This document shows positions 36,854 to 45,209 of a stretch of 64,000 bases of DNA, piece by piece. Under the pieces are notes generated by a model, which was given only the letters and a program-made list of their open reading frames with translations, had not been told where the DNA came from and ran no database searches. The position numbers were made by a program, and so were the translations under genes. Numbering within the stretch: the first letter of the stretch is position 1; each line of letters begins with the position of its first letter. Source of the DNA: Pseudomonas asplenii (GTDB lineage Bacteria > Pseudomonadota > Gammaproteobacteria > Pseudomonadales > Pseudomonadaceae); assembly GCF_001293465.1 (NCBI RefSeq), contig NZ_JSYZ01000003.1, forward strand, positions 2,131-66,130, given 5' to 3'.

Positions 36854-37773
36854 AGCACTGGCTGCCGATCCGAATCTGGCAGCAGGCCGGCGACTGGCGG
36901 GTGGACTGGTGCTGGTTCGGTGAGCGCAGGCTGACCCAGCCGTTCTTTCGTGATGCGGTGGACGAGGCGTTGCGGTTGCCGTTCAACCAGGCATTCCGTC
37001 GGGAAACCCCGTTGGCGGCGCTCAGCGAATGGCGGATGCCGGCTGTCGCGCCGACGGCCTTCATCTACCACGCCTCGCGCTGCGGCTCGACCCTGCTCTG
37101 CCAGATGCTGGCGCAGCTTGACGAGCACATCGTGGTCAGCGAACCGCCGCCGCTGGACAGCCTGTTGCGTGGCCAACTCGATGCCGAGGAGCGTCGTGCG
37201 GCACTGCGTGGCCTGCTGGCGGCCTATGGGCAGCGTCGGCATGGCGACGAGCGGGCGCTGGTGATCAAGCTCGATGCCTGGAACATCGGCGAACTGCCGC
37301 TGCTGCGCGAGTGTTTTCCCGAGACGCCGTGGCTGTTCGTGTACCGCGACCCCCTGGAAATTGCCGTCTCCCACTGGCGCCGGGCAGGCATGCACATGGT
37401 GCCGGGGATGATTGGCGCAAGCTGCCTGGAGACGTCCGGCCAGGACGACTCGCGGGAGGACTACATCGCCGCGCGCCTGGGGCGGATGTTCCAGTGGGCG
37501 GCGCAGCATTGCCAGGCCCTGGGCGGGCTGCCGGTCAACTACCGCGAACTGCCGTTGGCGCTGGAGGGGTATCTGGGCGAGTTCTTCGGACTCGATGCCC
37601 GGGAGCGCCGCCGGGTGTTTGCCGTGACCGCGCAGCATGCCAAGCAACCGGACCAGGCCTTCGTGCCCGACAGCCAGGACAAGCACCGGGAGGCTTCCGA
37701 GCGGCTCAGGCAACGCGTGTCCTTCTGGGCCGATGCGCCCTACCAGGCCCTGGAGCGGCTGCGCCTGGCCTGA
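36841..37773 (+). CDS. Sulfotransferase-like P-loop protein 2
   Basis: 310 residues. After about 70 N-terminal residues comes a sulfotransferase-type phosphate loop (IYHASRCGSTLLCQML), then the 3'-phosphate segment FVYRDPLEIAVSHWRR. It is quite different in sequence from the sulfotransferase at 27438. The ATG lies inside the end of the beta-hydroxylase-like gene, so the two are translationally coupled. A hydroxylase plus a sulfotransferase would allow hydroxylation followed by O-sulfation of a side chain; this is inference. A kinase-like role for the P-loop cannot be excluded. Confidence 0.8.
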   Translation: MELLKHWLPIRIWQQAGDWRVDWCWFGERRLTQPFFRDAVDEALRLPFNQAFRRETPLAALSEWRMPAVAPTAFIYHASRCGSTLLCQMLAQLDEHIVVSEPPPLDSLLRGQLDAEERRAALRGLLAAYGQRRHGDERALVIKLDAWNIGELPLLRECFPETPWLFVYRDPLEIAVSHWRRAGMHMVPGMIGASCLETSGQDDSREDYIAARLGRMFQWAAQHCQALGGLPVNYRELPLALEGYLGEFFGLDARERRRVFAVTAQHAKQPDQAFVPDSQDKHREASERLRQRVSFWADAPYQALERLRLA

Positions 37774-38013
37774 TCTGCGGTACGAATCCCCTCGAAAGTC
37801 CGCTCAAGGACACAAGCGCGCCTGCCCCGATCCGGTTTCAGATGCACCCGGCGCCGGACGGCCTAGACTTCTATTCATGGCTGGCCATGGCGCCCTGTTC
37901 CCCGGCGCTCAAGACAGGCCACTGAACCTTTGCGTTTCTCGTCCCCTCCATTGATGGGTGCGGGCCTGTCGCAACGCCGTGCCCGATACTTCCCCCGATA
38001 ACTGGAGATGTCC

Positions 38014-38259
38014 ATGGATTCCCCGACCCACAGCCTCACCGCCCTGTTCGAGCAACTGGGCCTGCCCAGCGACGCGGTGAGCATCGACCAATTCATCGCC
38101 GCCCATTCCCCCCTCAAGCCGGAGCTGCACCTGGCCGATGCGTTTTTCTGGAGCCAGGCCCAGGCCGACTTCCTGCGCAATGAAGTGCTGAAGGACGCCG
38201 ATTGGGCCGAAGTGATCGATCAGTTGAATGTGCTGCTGAGGAAGGGGCGCGGCGGCTGA
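38014..38259 (+). CDS. DUF2789-family small protein
   Basis: 81 residues from the ATG at 38014 (after TGGAG; an ATG two codons upstream overlaps that site). Pattern: LTALFEQLGLPSD, IDQFIAAHSPL, LADAFFWSQAQADFLRNEVLKDADW. This is the DUF2789 signature of a small cytoplasmic helical protein of unknown function. Apparently monocistronic. Confidence 0.82.
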   Translation: MDSPTHSLTALFEQLGLPSDAVSIDQFIAAHSPLKPELHLADAFFWSQAQADFLRNEVLKDADWAEVIDQLNVLLRKGRGG

Positions 38260-38315
38260 AATCACAAATTTGTTTCAAAGCTTGACGAAATCCTGATCGA
38301 TGCGCGATATTGATA

Positions 38316-38329
38316 GTTAGCAAACTAAC
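38316..38329. promoter_or_regulatory. SlyA/MarR-type operator upstream of the efflux operon
   Basis: GTTAG-CAAA-CTAAC is a perfect inverted repeat. Its core TTAGCAAACTAA differs by one base from the SlyA-family consensus TTAGCAAGCTAA. It is 18 bp before the marR start codon, where autoregulation by the encoded repressor would be expected. Confidence 0.65.
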
Positions 38330-38346
38330 ATTATGCGAATCCTCCT

Positions 38347-38805
38347 GTGTCCAAGCCCCTCGAACAGCTCCAGCAGACTATCTGCACCGGCATGGTGCTC
38401 GCCTCGCGCCACTGGCGGCGGGTCTGCCAGACCACGTTGGCCAACTATGGCATCTCCGAGGCCTGCGCCATGCCGCTGCTGATCATCGGCCGCATGGGCC
38501 CCGGCGTGCGTCAGGTCACCGTGGCGCAGATCGCCGGGATGGAGAGTCCGTCGCTGGTGCGCCTGCTCGATCAACTGTGCGGTGCCGGCTATGTGCAGCG
38601 TACCGAGGACCCCAGCGACCGGCGGGCCAAGACCCTCGGCCTGACCGAGGCCGGCCAGAGCCTGTTCCACGACATCGAAAAGCAGCTGGTCCGCCTGCGC
38701 CATGAGGTGCTGGGCGACCTGCCCCTGGCCGACCTGGAAGCCGCGCTGCGGGTGATTCGCGCCTTCGAGGCCGCCGGGCAGGCGTCGGGAGTGGCGGACT
38801 CTTGA
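38347..38805 (+). CDS. MarR-family transcriptional regulator (SlyA-like)
   Basis: 152 residues from a GTG start. Winged HTH: VAQIAGMESPSLVRLLDQLCGAGYVQRTEDPSDRRAKTL, with the D-R-R wing typical of MarR/SlyA. First gene of a five-gene efflux operon; the following gene starts inside its stop codon. MarR repressors of this type usually bind aromatic or phenolic acids, releasing the operator when the toxic substrate is present. The palindrome at 38316 is its probable site. Confidence 0.92.
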   Translation: MSKPLEQLQQTICTGMVLASRHWRRVCQTTLANYGISEACAMPLLIIGRMGPGVRQVTVAQIAGMESPSLVRLLDQLCGAGYVQRTEDPSDRRAKTLGLTEAGQSLFHDIEKQLVRLRHEVLGDLPLADLEAALRVIRAFEAAGQASGVADS

Positions 38806-40886
38806 AAGGTTTCTGGACAGGCATGCCGCCGGCCCGCGACTGGTTCTATGGTGTGCGGACCTTCGCGGCGTCGATGATCGCGCTGTACATCGCGCTGCTG
38901 ATGGAGTTGCCGCGGCCCTATTGGGCGATGGCGACGGTGTACATCGTTTCCAGCCCCTTTGTCGGCCCCACCAGTTCCAAGGCGCTGTACCGGGCGGTCG
39001 GGACCTTCCTCGGCGCGGCGGCGGCGGTGCTGTTCGTGCCGCTGTTCGTGCAGACCCCGTTCCTGCTGGCCATAGTGGTCGCGCTCTGGACCGGTACCCT
39101 GCTGTTCCTCTCGCTGCACCTGCGCACCGCCAACAGCTACGCGCTGATGCTGGCCGGCTATACCATGCCGATGATCGCCCTGCCGGTGGTGGACAACCCG
39201 CTGAACGTGTTCGACATCGCCGTGTCGCGGACCGAGGAGATCTTCCTCGGCATCGTCGTCGCCGCAGTGGTCGGCAGCCTGTTCTGGCCGCGTCGGCTGG
39301 CGCCGGTGCTGCTCGATGCCGCCGGCAAGTGGTTCGGCTCGGCCTCCAGCTACAGCCAGAAGTTCCTTGCGCGCAATGTGCAGACCGATGAAGTCAGCGC
39401 CCTGCGCTCGGCCATGGTCGCGACCTTCAACAGCCTGGAACTGATGATCGGCCAGTTGCGCCACGAGGGCGCCCGGCCGCAGATGGTGCGCAATGCCAAG
39501 GAACTGCGCGGGCGGATGATCCACCTGTTGCCGGTGGTCGATGCCCTCGACGATGCACTGTATGCCCTGGAGCGGCGCACGCCGGAGCTGGTCGCACGGT
39601 TCCAGCCGTTGCTGGCGGCGGCCCAGGCCTGGCTGGAGAGCACCGCCCGGGGCGCACCGCACGAACACTGGCAGGCCCTGCGCGCCCAGGTCGACAGCCT
39701 GCAGCCGAGCGCTGTCGAACTCGATGATCGCCGACAACTGCTGTTCTCCAACGCCCTCTATCGCCTTGGCGAGTGGATCGACCTCTGGCAGGACCTGCGC
39801 AGCCTGCAGGAGGCCATCCAGTGCGACAGCCAGGACAACTGGCGTGCGGTCTACCGTCACTGGCGGCTGGCGCGGCTGTCGCCGTTCATCGACCGTGGCC
39901 TGATGCTCTATTCGGCCGGCACCGCCGTACTGGCGATCGCCGTCGCCTCGGTGCTGTGGATCCTGACCGGTTGGAGCGACGGTGCCAGTGCGGTGATCCT
40001 CGCCGCGGTGGCCTGCAGTTTCTTCGCCGCGATGGACGACCCTGCACCGCAGATCTACCGGTTCTTCTTCTGGACCGCGATGTCGGTGATCTTCGCCAGC
40101 CTCTACCTGTTCGTGGTGCTGCCCAATCTGCACGATTTCCCGATGCTGGTGCTGGCGTTCGCCGTGCCGTTCATCTGCGTCGGCACCCTGACGCTGCAGC
40201 CGGCGTTCTACCTCGGGACCCTGCTGACCATCGTCAACACCTCGTCCTTCATCAGCATTTCCGGTGCCTATGACGCGGACTTCCTGAACTTCACCAACGC
40301 CAACCTGGCGGGGCCGGTAGGCCTGCTGTTCGCCTTCGTCTGGACCCTGGTGGTCCGGCCCTTCGGCGCCGAGCTGGCGAGCAAGCGCCTGACCCGTTTC
40401 AGCTGGCGCGACATCGTCCGTCTGACCGAGCCTGCGACCCTGGCCGAACACCGGCACATGGGGGTGAAGATGCTCGACCGGCTGATGCAGCACCTGCCGC
40501 GCCTGGCCCTGACCGGCCAGGATACCGGGGCCGCGCTGCGCGAGTTGCGGGTCGCGCTCAACCTGCTCGACCTGCTGGCTTATACCCCGCGGGTGCTCGG
40601 TGTGGGCAACGTGTTGCTCAAGCAGGTGGTGGAGGAGGTCGGTGAGTATTTCCGCGCCTGCCTCAAGGCTCGCGAGCGCCTGCCGGCGCCCGCGCCCTTG
40701 CTGATGACGCTGGACCGCACGCGTCGGGCCCTGAGTTCCCAGGGGCTGGACGACGGCGAAACCCGTCGACACCTGCTGCACGCCCTGAGCGGACTGCGCC
40801 TGGCGCTGCTGCCCGGCGTGGAGTTCGTCGACAGTGGCGATCAGCCGGACAACGTGCCCTATGGGATCAATGGAGTGCCGTTATGA
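38802..40886 (+). CDS. FUSC-family inner-membrane transporter (fusaric-acid-resistance/AaeB type)
   Basis: 694 residues. There are two sets of about five or six TM helices (near 20-160 and 365-530), each followed by a soluble segment, the FUSC duplication. Motifs: ELPRPYWAMATVYIVSSPFVG and the second-half equivalent LWILTGWSDGASAVILAAVA. It should export aromatic carboxylic acids across the inner membrane, handing over to the HlyD adaptor. The TTG start (38802) overlaps the marR stop; an ATG at 38823 is the alternative. Confidence 0.9.
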   Translation: MKGFWTGMPPARDWFYGVRTFAASMIALYIALLMELPRPYWAMATVYIVSSPFVGPTSSKALYRAVGTFLGAAAAVLFVPLFVQTPFLLAIVVALWTGTLLFLSLHLRTANSYALMLAGYTMPMIALPVVDNPLNVFDIAVSRTEEIFLGIVVAAVVGSLFWPRRLAPVLLDAAGKWFGSASSYSQKFLARNVQTDEVSALRSAMVATFNSLELMIGQLRHEGARPQMVRNAKELRGRMIHLLPVVDALDDALYALERRTPELVARFQPLLAAAQAWLESTARGAPHEHWQALRAQVDSLQPSAVELDDRRQLLFSNALYRLGEWIDLWQDLRSLQEAIQCDSQDNWRAVYRHWRLARLSPFIDRGLMLYSAGTAVLAIAVASVLWILTGWSDGASAVILAAVACSFFAAMDDPAPQIYRFFFWTAMSVIFASLYLFVVLPNLHDFPMLVLAFAVPFICVGTLTLQPAFYLGTLLTIVNTSSFISISGAYDADFLNFTNANLAGPVGLLFAFVWTLVVRPFGAELASKRLTRFSWRDIVRLTEPATLAEHRHMGVKMLDRLMQHLPRLALTGQDTGAALRELRVALNLLDLLAYTPRVLGVGNVLLKQVVEEVGEYFRACLKARERLPAPAPLLMTLDRTRRALSSQGLDDGETRRHLLHALSGLRLALLPGVEFVDSGDQPDNVPYGINGVPL

Positions 40887-41092
40887 TCGGTGACGTGGAT
40901 ATCAGCGGGGTGTTCCTGCCCACGCTACTGGTGCTGATGGGCATCACCTATGGCTTGTACCTCGTGGTGCACGAGTTGTTGACGCGCATCCACTTCTATC
41001 GCCTGGTCTGGCACCGGGCATTGTTCAACGTCGGTCTCTACGCTTTGTTGCTGGGCGTTGTGGATTCGTTCAGTCGATACCTGATGACATGA
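40883..41092 (+). CDS. DUF1656 small membrane protein (AaeX-like)
   Basis: 69 residues with two TM helices (FLPTLLVLMGITYGLYLVVHELL; ALFNVGLYALLLGVV). It starts by ATGA overlap with the FUSC gene and ends by ATGA overlap with the HlyD gene. DUF1656 proteins accompany FUSC/HlyD pairs, as AaeX does AaeAB; the exact role is unknown. Confidence 0.9.
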   Translation: MIGDVDISGVFLPTLLVLMGITYGLYLVVHELLTRIHFYRLVWHRALFNVGLYALLLGVVDSFSRYLMT

Positions 41093-42003
41093 AAAAACCT
41101 ATATTGACCATCGGCCGCGTGGTCCTGACCTTGCTCGTGGTGGCCTTCGCCTGTCTCGTGATCTGGCGCATGGTGATGTACTACATGTTCGCCCCCTGGA
41201 CCCGCGACGGGCATATCCGCGCCGATATCGTGCAGATCGCCCCGGATGTCTCCGGGCTGATCCAGCAGGTCCAGGTGCGCGACAACCAGCCGGTCAAGCG
41301 TGGCCAGGTGCTGTTCAGCATCGACCAGGACCGCTTCAGGCTGGCCCTGCGCCAAGCCCAGGCGGCTGTCGCCGATCGCCAGGAGACCCTGGCCCAGGCG
41401 CAGCGCGAGAACAAGCGCAACCGTGGCCTGGGCAACCTGGTACCCGGCGAGCAACTGGAAGAAAGCCAGTCCCGAGTGGCGCGGGCCGAGTCGGCCCTGG
41501 CCGAAGCCCGGGTGGCGGTGGATGCCGCGCAACTGAACCTCGACCGTTCGGTGGTCCGCAGCCCGGTGGACGGTTACGTCAACGATCGCGCGCCGCGCGA
41601 GCAGGAATTCGTCACCGCCGGCCGTCCGGTGCTGTCGGTGGTCGACAGCGCCTCGTTCCATATCGACGGCTATTTCGAGGAAACCAAGCTCGACGGCATT
41701 CATGTCGGCCAGAGCGTGGATATCCGCGTGATCGGCGACAATGCCCGCCTGCGCGGTCATGTCGAGAGCATCGTCGCCGGCATCGAGGACCGTGACCGCA
41801 CCAGTGGCTCGAATCTGCTGCCCAACGTCAACCCGGCTTTCAGTTGGGTGCGCCTGGCCCAGCGTATCCCGGTGCGCATCGCCTTCGATGAGGTACCGCA
41901 GGATTTCCGCATGATCGCCGGGCGCACGGCCACCGTCTCGATCATCGACGACGCCGCGAAGGACTCGGCCAAGCCGCAAGCCAAGCCAGAGGCCTCGAAA
42001 TGA
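41089..42003 (+). CDS. HlyD/AaeA-type membrane-fusion protein
   Basis: 304 residues. An N-terminal TM anchor (VVLTLLVVAFACLVIWRMV) is followed by lipoyl halves (RADIVQIAPDVSGLIQQVQV; VVRSPVDGYVNDRAPREQEF) around a coiled-coil hairpin (about 85-150), then a beta-barrel domain (SFHIDGYFEETKL). It links the FUSC pump to the outer-membrane channel encoded next. ATGA overlaps at both ends. Confidence 0.93.
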   Translation: MKKPILTIGRVVLTLLVVAFACLVIWRMVMYYMFAPWTRDGHIRADIVQIAPDVSGLIQQVQVRDNQPVKRGQVLFSIDQDRFRLALRQAQAAVADRQETLAQAQRENKRNRGLGNLVPGEQLEESQSRVARAESALAEARVAVDAAQLNLDRSVVRSPVDGYVNDRAPREQEFVTAGRPVLSVVDSASFHIDGYFEETKLDGIHVGQSVDIRVIGDNARLRGHVESIVAGIEDRDRTSGSNLLPNVNPAFSWVRLAQRIPVRIAFDEVPQDFRMIAGRTATVSIIDDAAKDSAKPQAKPEASK

Positions 42004-43436
42004 AACCGCTGGCAAAGGTAACGACCCTGGGCCTGGGCCTGTTGCTGTCGGCGTGCTCGATGGTCGGCCCGGACTATCACCTGCCGGCTGACGCGGCGAT
42101 GCAGCGCAAGGACTTGCAAGGTTCGATCGCCGGTGAGAGCGACAACGTCGTTTCGGCGCCGGTACCTGCCGACTGGTGGCGGCTCTACCAGGACCCGCGA
42201 TTGAACGAGCTGGTTCGCCAGGCGCTGGCTTCCAACACCGACCTGCGGGTCGCCGCGGCCAGCCTGGCGCGGGCTCGGGCACAGGTGGACGAGGCCGAGG
42301 CCGCCGGTGGTTTCAGTGCCGGCATCAAGGCCGGCGCGCAACGCCTGCAGGAATCCGGGCAGGCCTTCCTGTTGGCGGAGAAGGTGCCGGTGGCGAACGT
42401 CGCCGATATCTCGCTGTCCGCTTCCTACCAGTTCGACCTGTGGGGCACCCTGCAGCGTGGCATCGAGGCGGCCAAGGCCAATGCCGATGCCACCCAGGCG
42501 GCGGGCGACGTGGCGCGGATCACCCTGGTGGCCGACGTGGTGCGTTCCTATACGCAGATCTGCGCGGCCAACGAGGAGCGTGAGATCGCCGAACACTCCC
42601 TCGATCTGCAGGCCCAGAGCACCGAGCTGACCAAGCGCCTGCGCGATGCCGGGCGCGGCGACGAAACCCAGGTCACCCGCTCGCAGACCCAGTTCAAGTC
42701 CCTGCGCGCCGAATTGCCGCGCTACACGGCGGCGCGCCAGGCCGGCCTGTACCGCTTGTCGATGCTGCTGGCCAAACCCGTCGATCAGTTGCCGGCCGGT
42801 GTCGCCGATTGCGCCCAGTTGCCGCATATCGCCCAGTTGCTGCCGGTAGGCGACGGTGCCGAACTGCTCAAGCGCCGTCCGGACATCCGCCAGGCCGAAC
42901 GCCGGCTGGCGGCGGCGACCGCCGGGATTGGCGTCGCCACGGGTGAGCTGTATCCGAACATCAGCATTGGCGCCACCCTTGGCACGGTCGGCTTCGCCAA
43001 GGACCTTGGCGAACCCTCGACCAACCGCTGGGGGTTCGGCCCGGCGATCAGTTGGACGGTACCGACCAATGGTGCCAGGGCCCGTATCCGCGAAGCCGAG
43101 GCGACCACTCAAGGTGTGCTGGCGCATTTCGACGGGGTGGTGCTCAACGCCATCCGCGAGACCCAGACCAGCCTGGCCCAGTACACCGCGCAACTCGACC
43201 GCCGCGATGCCCTGGCCGATGCCGAGCAGTCGGCCAAGCTGGCCGCGGAGCAGACGCACCGCTTCTTCACCGCCGGCCGCGCGTCGTTCCTCGCCGACCT
43301 GCAGGCCACCCGCACCTACACCGACATGCGCGCGCAACTGGCCTCTGCCAACACCCAGGTGGCGATGAGTCAGATCGAGCTGTTCCTGGCGCTGGGCGGG
43401 GGGTGGGAAAGTACATCCGCAACCGCTGGCAAGTGA
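42000..43436 (+). CDS. NodT-family outer-membrane efflux lipoprotein
   Basis: 478 residues. A lipobox LLLSACSMVGPDY closes the signal peptide. The NodT/OprM-type body includes WWRLYQDPRLNELVRQAL, RARAQVDEAEAAGGF, LLKRRPDIRQAERRLAAAT and GELYPNISIGATLG. It is the outer-membrane duct completing the FUSC-DUF1656-HlyD efflux system. Last gene of the operon. Confidence 0.94.
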   Translation: MKPLAKVTTLGLGLLLSACSMVGPDYHLPADAAMQRKDLQGSIAGESDNVVSAPVPADWWRLYQDPRLNELVRQALASNTDLRVAAASLARARAQVDEAEAAGGFSAGIKAGAQRLQESGQAFLLAEKVPVANVADISLSASYQFDLWGTLQRGIEAAKANADATQAAGDVARITLVADVVRSYTQICAANEEREIAEHSLDLQAQSTELTKRLRDAGRGDETQVTRSQTQFKSLRAELPRYTAARQAGLYRLSMLLAKPVDQLPAGVADCAQLPHIAQLLPVGDGAELLKRRPDIRQAERRLAAATAGIGVATGELYPNISIGATLGTVGFAKDLGEPSTNRWGFGPAISWTVPTNGARARIREAEATTQGVLAHFDGVVLNAIRETQTSLAQYTAQLDRRDALADAEQSAKLAAEQTHRFFTAGRASFLADLQATRTYTDMRAQLASANTQVAMSQIELFLALGGGWESTSATAGK

Positions 43437-43505
43437 ATCGGGATCCGGTATGACGACCCCGTATAATCGTTGTCGGGTCAGCCACTCTCGGGAAATCAGC
43501 AGAAC

Positions 43506-44156
43506 ATGGATTCCGATACTCTTTCGGTAGTTTGTACGGTCATCAGCATCATCGCCTCCGGTGTTATCGCCTGGTGCGTCTATCTCATCCAGAAGCGTGA
43601 TGGGGAAATGAAGGAGACGATCTCGGCGCTGGACAGCCAGCGGATCGAGCGGGGACTGGAGCTCCAGCAGTTGAACGCCTTGCGCACCGCGTTGCTGCGA
43701 AATCAGCAGGATATGCAGACCCGGATGCTCGAAATGCAGGAGTGGCTGGGGCATCACATCAAGGAGCAGGTGGAAGACCTGCTGATGACGGAGCGCCATC
43801 CAGGATTCTTTGCCTCTGAAGACGTGCTGGACCTGACTCCACCGCGACCTGCCGCGCAATCGGATATCCCCCGGCTGGGTGAGCTGCGTCTCGATTCGCG
43901 CGTGATCAAGGCGGGCCAGACGGTTGGAGTGCTGTTCCGGGTCGATGATGACGGGATCAACTTCCCGGTCCCCCAGGGGGTTCTTGTCCGGTCGGGAGGG
44001 AAGGTGATTCCGGTTGATGGGACGTCTGCCAAGTACATGCACTGCCAGGTGCTGATACCTGCCGATTCCGGCCACGAACATGAGCTGGAGTTCGTCATGA
44101 AAGACGCCGCGAGCAATGAGAACACGCAGAAAGTTCTCATCCCCGTGTGTTCATGA
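43506..44156 (+). CDS. Membrane-anchored protein of unknown function
   Basis: 216 residues from the ATG at 43506. One N-terminal TM (LSVVCTVISIIASGVIAWCVYLI), then a coiled coil (about 30-85, rich in E/Q/L heptads: ALDSQRIERGLELQQLNALR), a linker, and a beta-rich C-terminal domain (LRLDSRVIKAGQTVGVLFRVDDDG; EFVMKDAASNENTQKVLIPVC). I do not recognise the family. A TATAAT at 43462-43467 could be its -10 element. Codon use is slightly less GC-rich than its neighbours. A hairpin at 44185-44209 follows. Confidence 0.7.
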   Translation: MDSDTLSVVCTVISIIASGVIAWCVYLIQKRDGEMKETISALDSQRIERGLELQQLNALRTALLRNQQDMQTRMLEMQEWLGHHIKEQVEDLLMTERHPGFFASEDVLDLTPPRPAAQSDIPRLGELRLDSRVIKAGQTVGVLFRVDDDGINFPVPQGVLVRSGGKVIPVDGTSAKYMHCQVLIPADSGHEHELEFVMKDAASNENTQKVLIPVCS

Positions 44157-44184
44157 ACCCACTTCCGGCCCGGTAGAAGAACTT

Positions 44185-44209
44185 CGGACGAACGAGCTTC
44201 GGTCGTCCG
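44185..44209 (+). terminator. Possible terminator hairpin after the 43506 gene
   Basis: CGGACGA and TCGTCCG form a 7-bp stem over an 11-base loop without a T-run, 28 bp after the stop codon. Weak evidence. Confidence 0.3.
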
Positions 44210-44321
44210 TCGATACGCCAAGTCCATTGCTATGCTCTGAATTAGCGGCTGGCCGCCGCTGGTTCGGGGCTTCGGGTGAATCCCCTGGCGCGGCCGGCGT
44301 GGCCTGATGGGGATTCTAATA

Positions 44322-44957
44322 ATGAAAAACCCTTATGCTCCCGGTTTCTGGTGTGCGGTAGTCGCCCTGGTGCTGCTGTCGGCGGCGTACTTCTATGGCG
44401 TGATGCTCGCCCACCAGATCGACAAGGCGCTGGTGTTCCTCGACAGCGTCTGTGCCCTGATCGCCGTGATGTCCATCGTGGTAGTGGCCTGGGCCAGCTA
44501 CCAGACCCAACAGATCAGGAAGCGACAGTTGTCGCAGAGCAAGACCCTGGTGCTGGTCTGGGACACCAAGGTTGCCCTGCGCCGGGTCGAAACCGTGTTC
44601 GACCGCTATTTCTGGGGCAGCTACTGGCAGCCCGGGCGGACTTTCCAGGAGGTCATGGGCGAGCTGACCGGCACGCCGCTGGAGAAAAGCCTGGAGACCC
44701 TCAAGAGCCAATGCCTGAAACTCGACCGGGAAGTGGCCCACGACGAGCGCCACTGGCTGAAAAACGCCCGCGAGCTGGCGGACGTGGCCAGCGCCATGGC
44801 CCGTGAGCGCTATCAGCTGGACGTCTGCGACCCGCGTAACGACTCGCCGGACGGGGTGGTGATCAACCGCGACTTCGAGGTGCTGGTGTATACCTGGACC
44901 GCCCGGCTGAAAACCTTCGATCACCAGTTGGACGAGATGGAACTGCAATACTCCTGA
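44322..44957 (+). CDS. Two-TM membrane protein of unknown function
   Basis: 211 residues from the ATG at 44322 (GGGG 9 bp upstream); an in-frame ATG at 44307 is possible. Two N-terminal TM helices (FWCAVVALVLLSAAYFYGVML; SVCALIAVMSIVVVAWASY) are followed by a mostly helical cytoplasmic part (QTQQIRKRQLSQSKTLVLVW; VYTWTARLKTFDHQLDEMEL). No known motif seen. With the 43506 gene it forms a pair of orphan membrane proteins that both begin with a TM and then a coil, perhaps functionally linked. Confidence 0.68.
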   Translation: MKNPYAPGFWCAVVALVLLSAAYFYGVMLAHQIDKALVFLDSVCALIAVMSIVVVAWASYQTQQIRKRQLSQSKTLVLVWDTKVALRRVETVFDRYFWGSYWQPGRTFQEVMGELTGTPLEKSLETLKSQCLKLDREVAHDERHWLKNARELADVASAMARERYQLDVCDPRNDSPDGVVINRDFEVLVYTWTARLKTFDHQLDEMELQYS

Positions 44958-45209
44958 GTCTTCGCCTGTCCGTCACCGGGTCTTCGGCCCGGGGTTCATC
45001 CACCGTCGCCCGGCGTGTCCGCCGGGCGAGCGGCATCTTTGCGTGCATTTTGCTTTCTGCGTCACATGCCGAGGCGAGGTCGGCAGGTGCGTCCATCCTG
45101 GTGCAAATGCTACTCTGCGCGCTTTCGGGGCGCCGTCGAGCCGAACCCGGTCAAGGGTTCAGGGAAGACCAGCATTTTTCAACACAACGGATATCTGATC
45201 GGGTCATTC

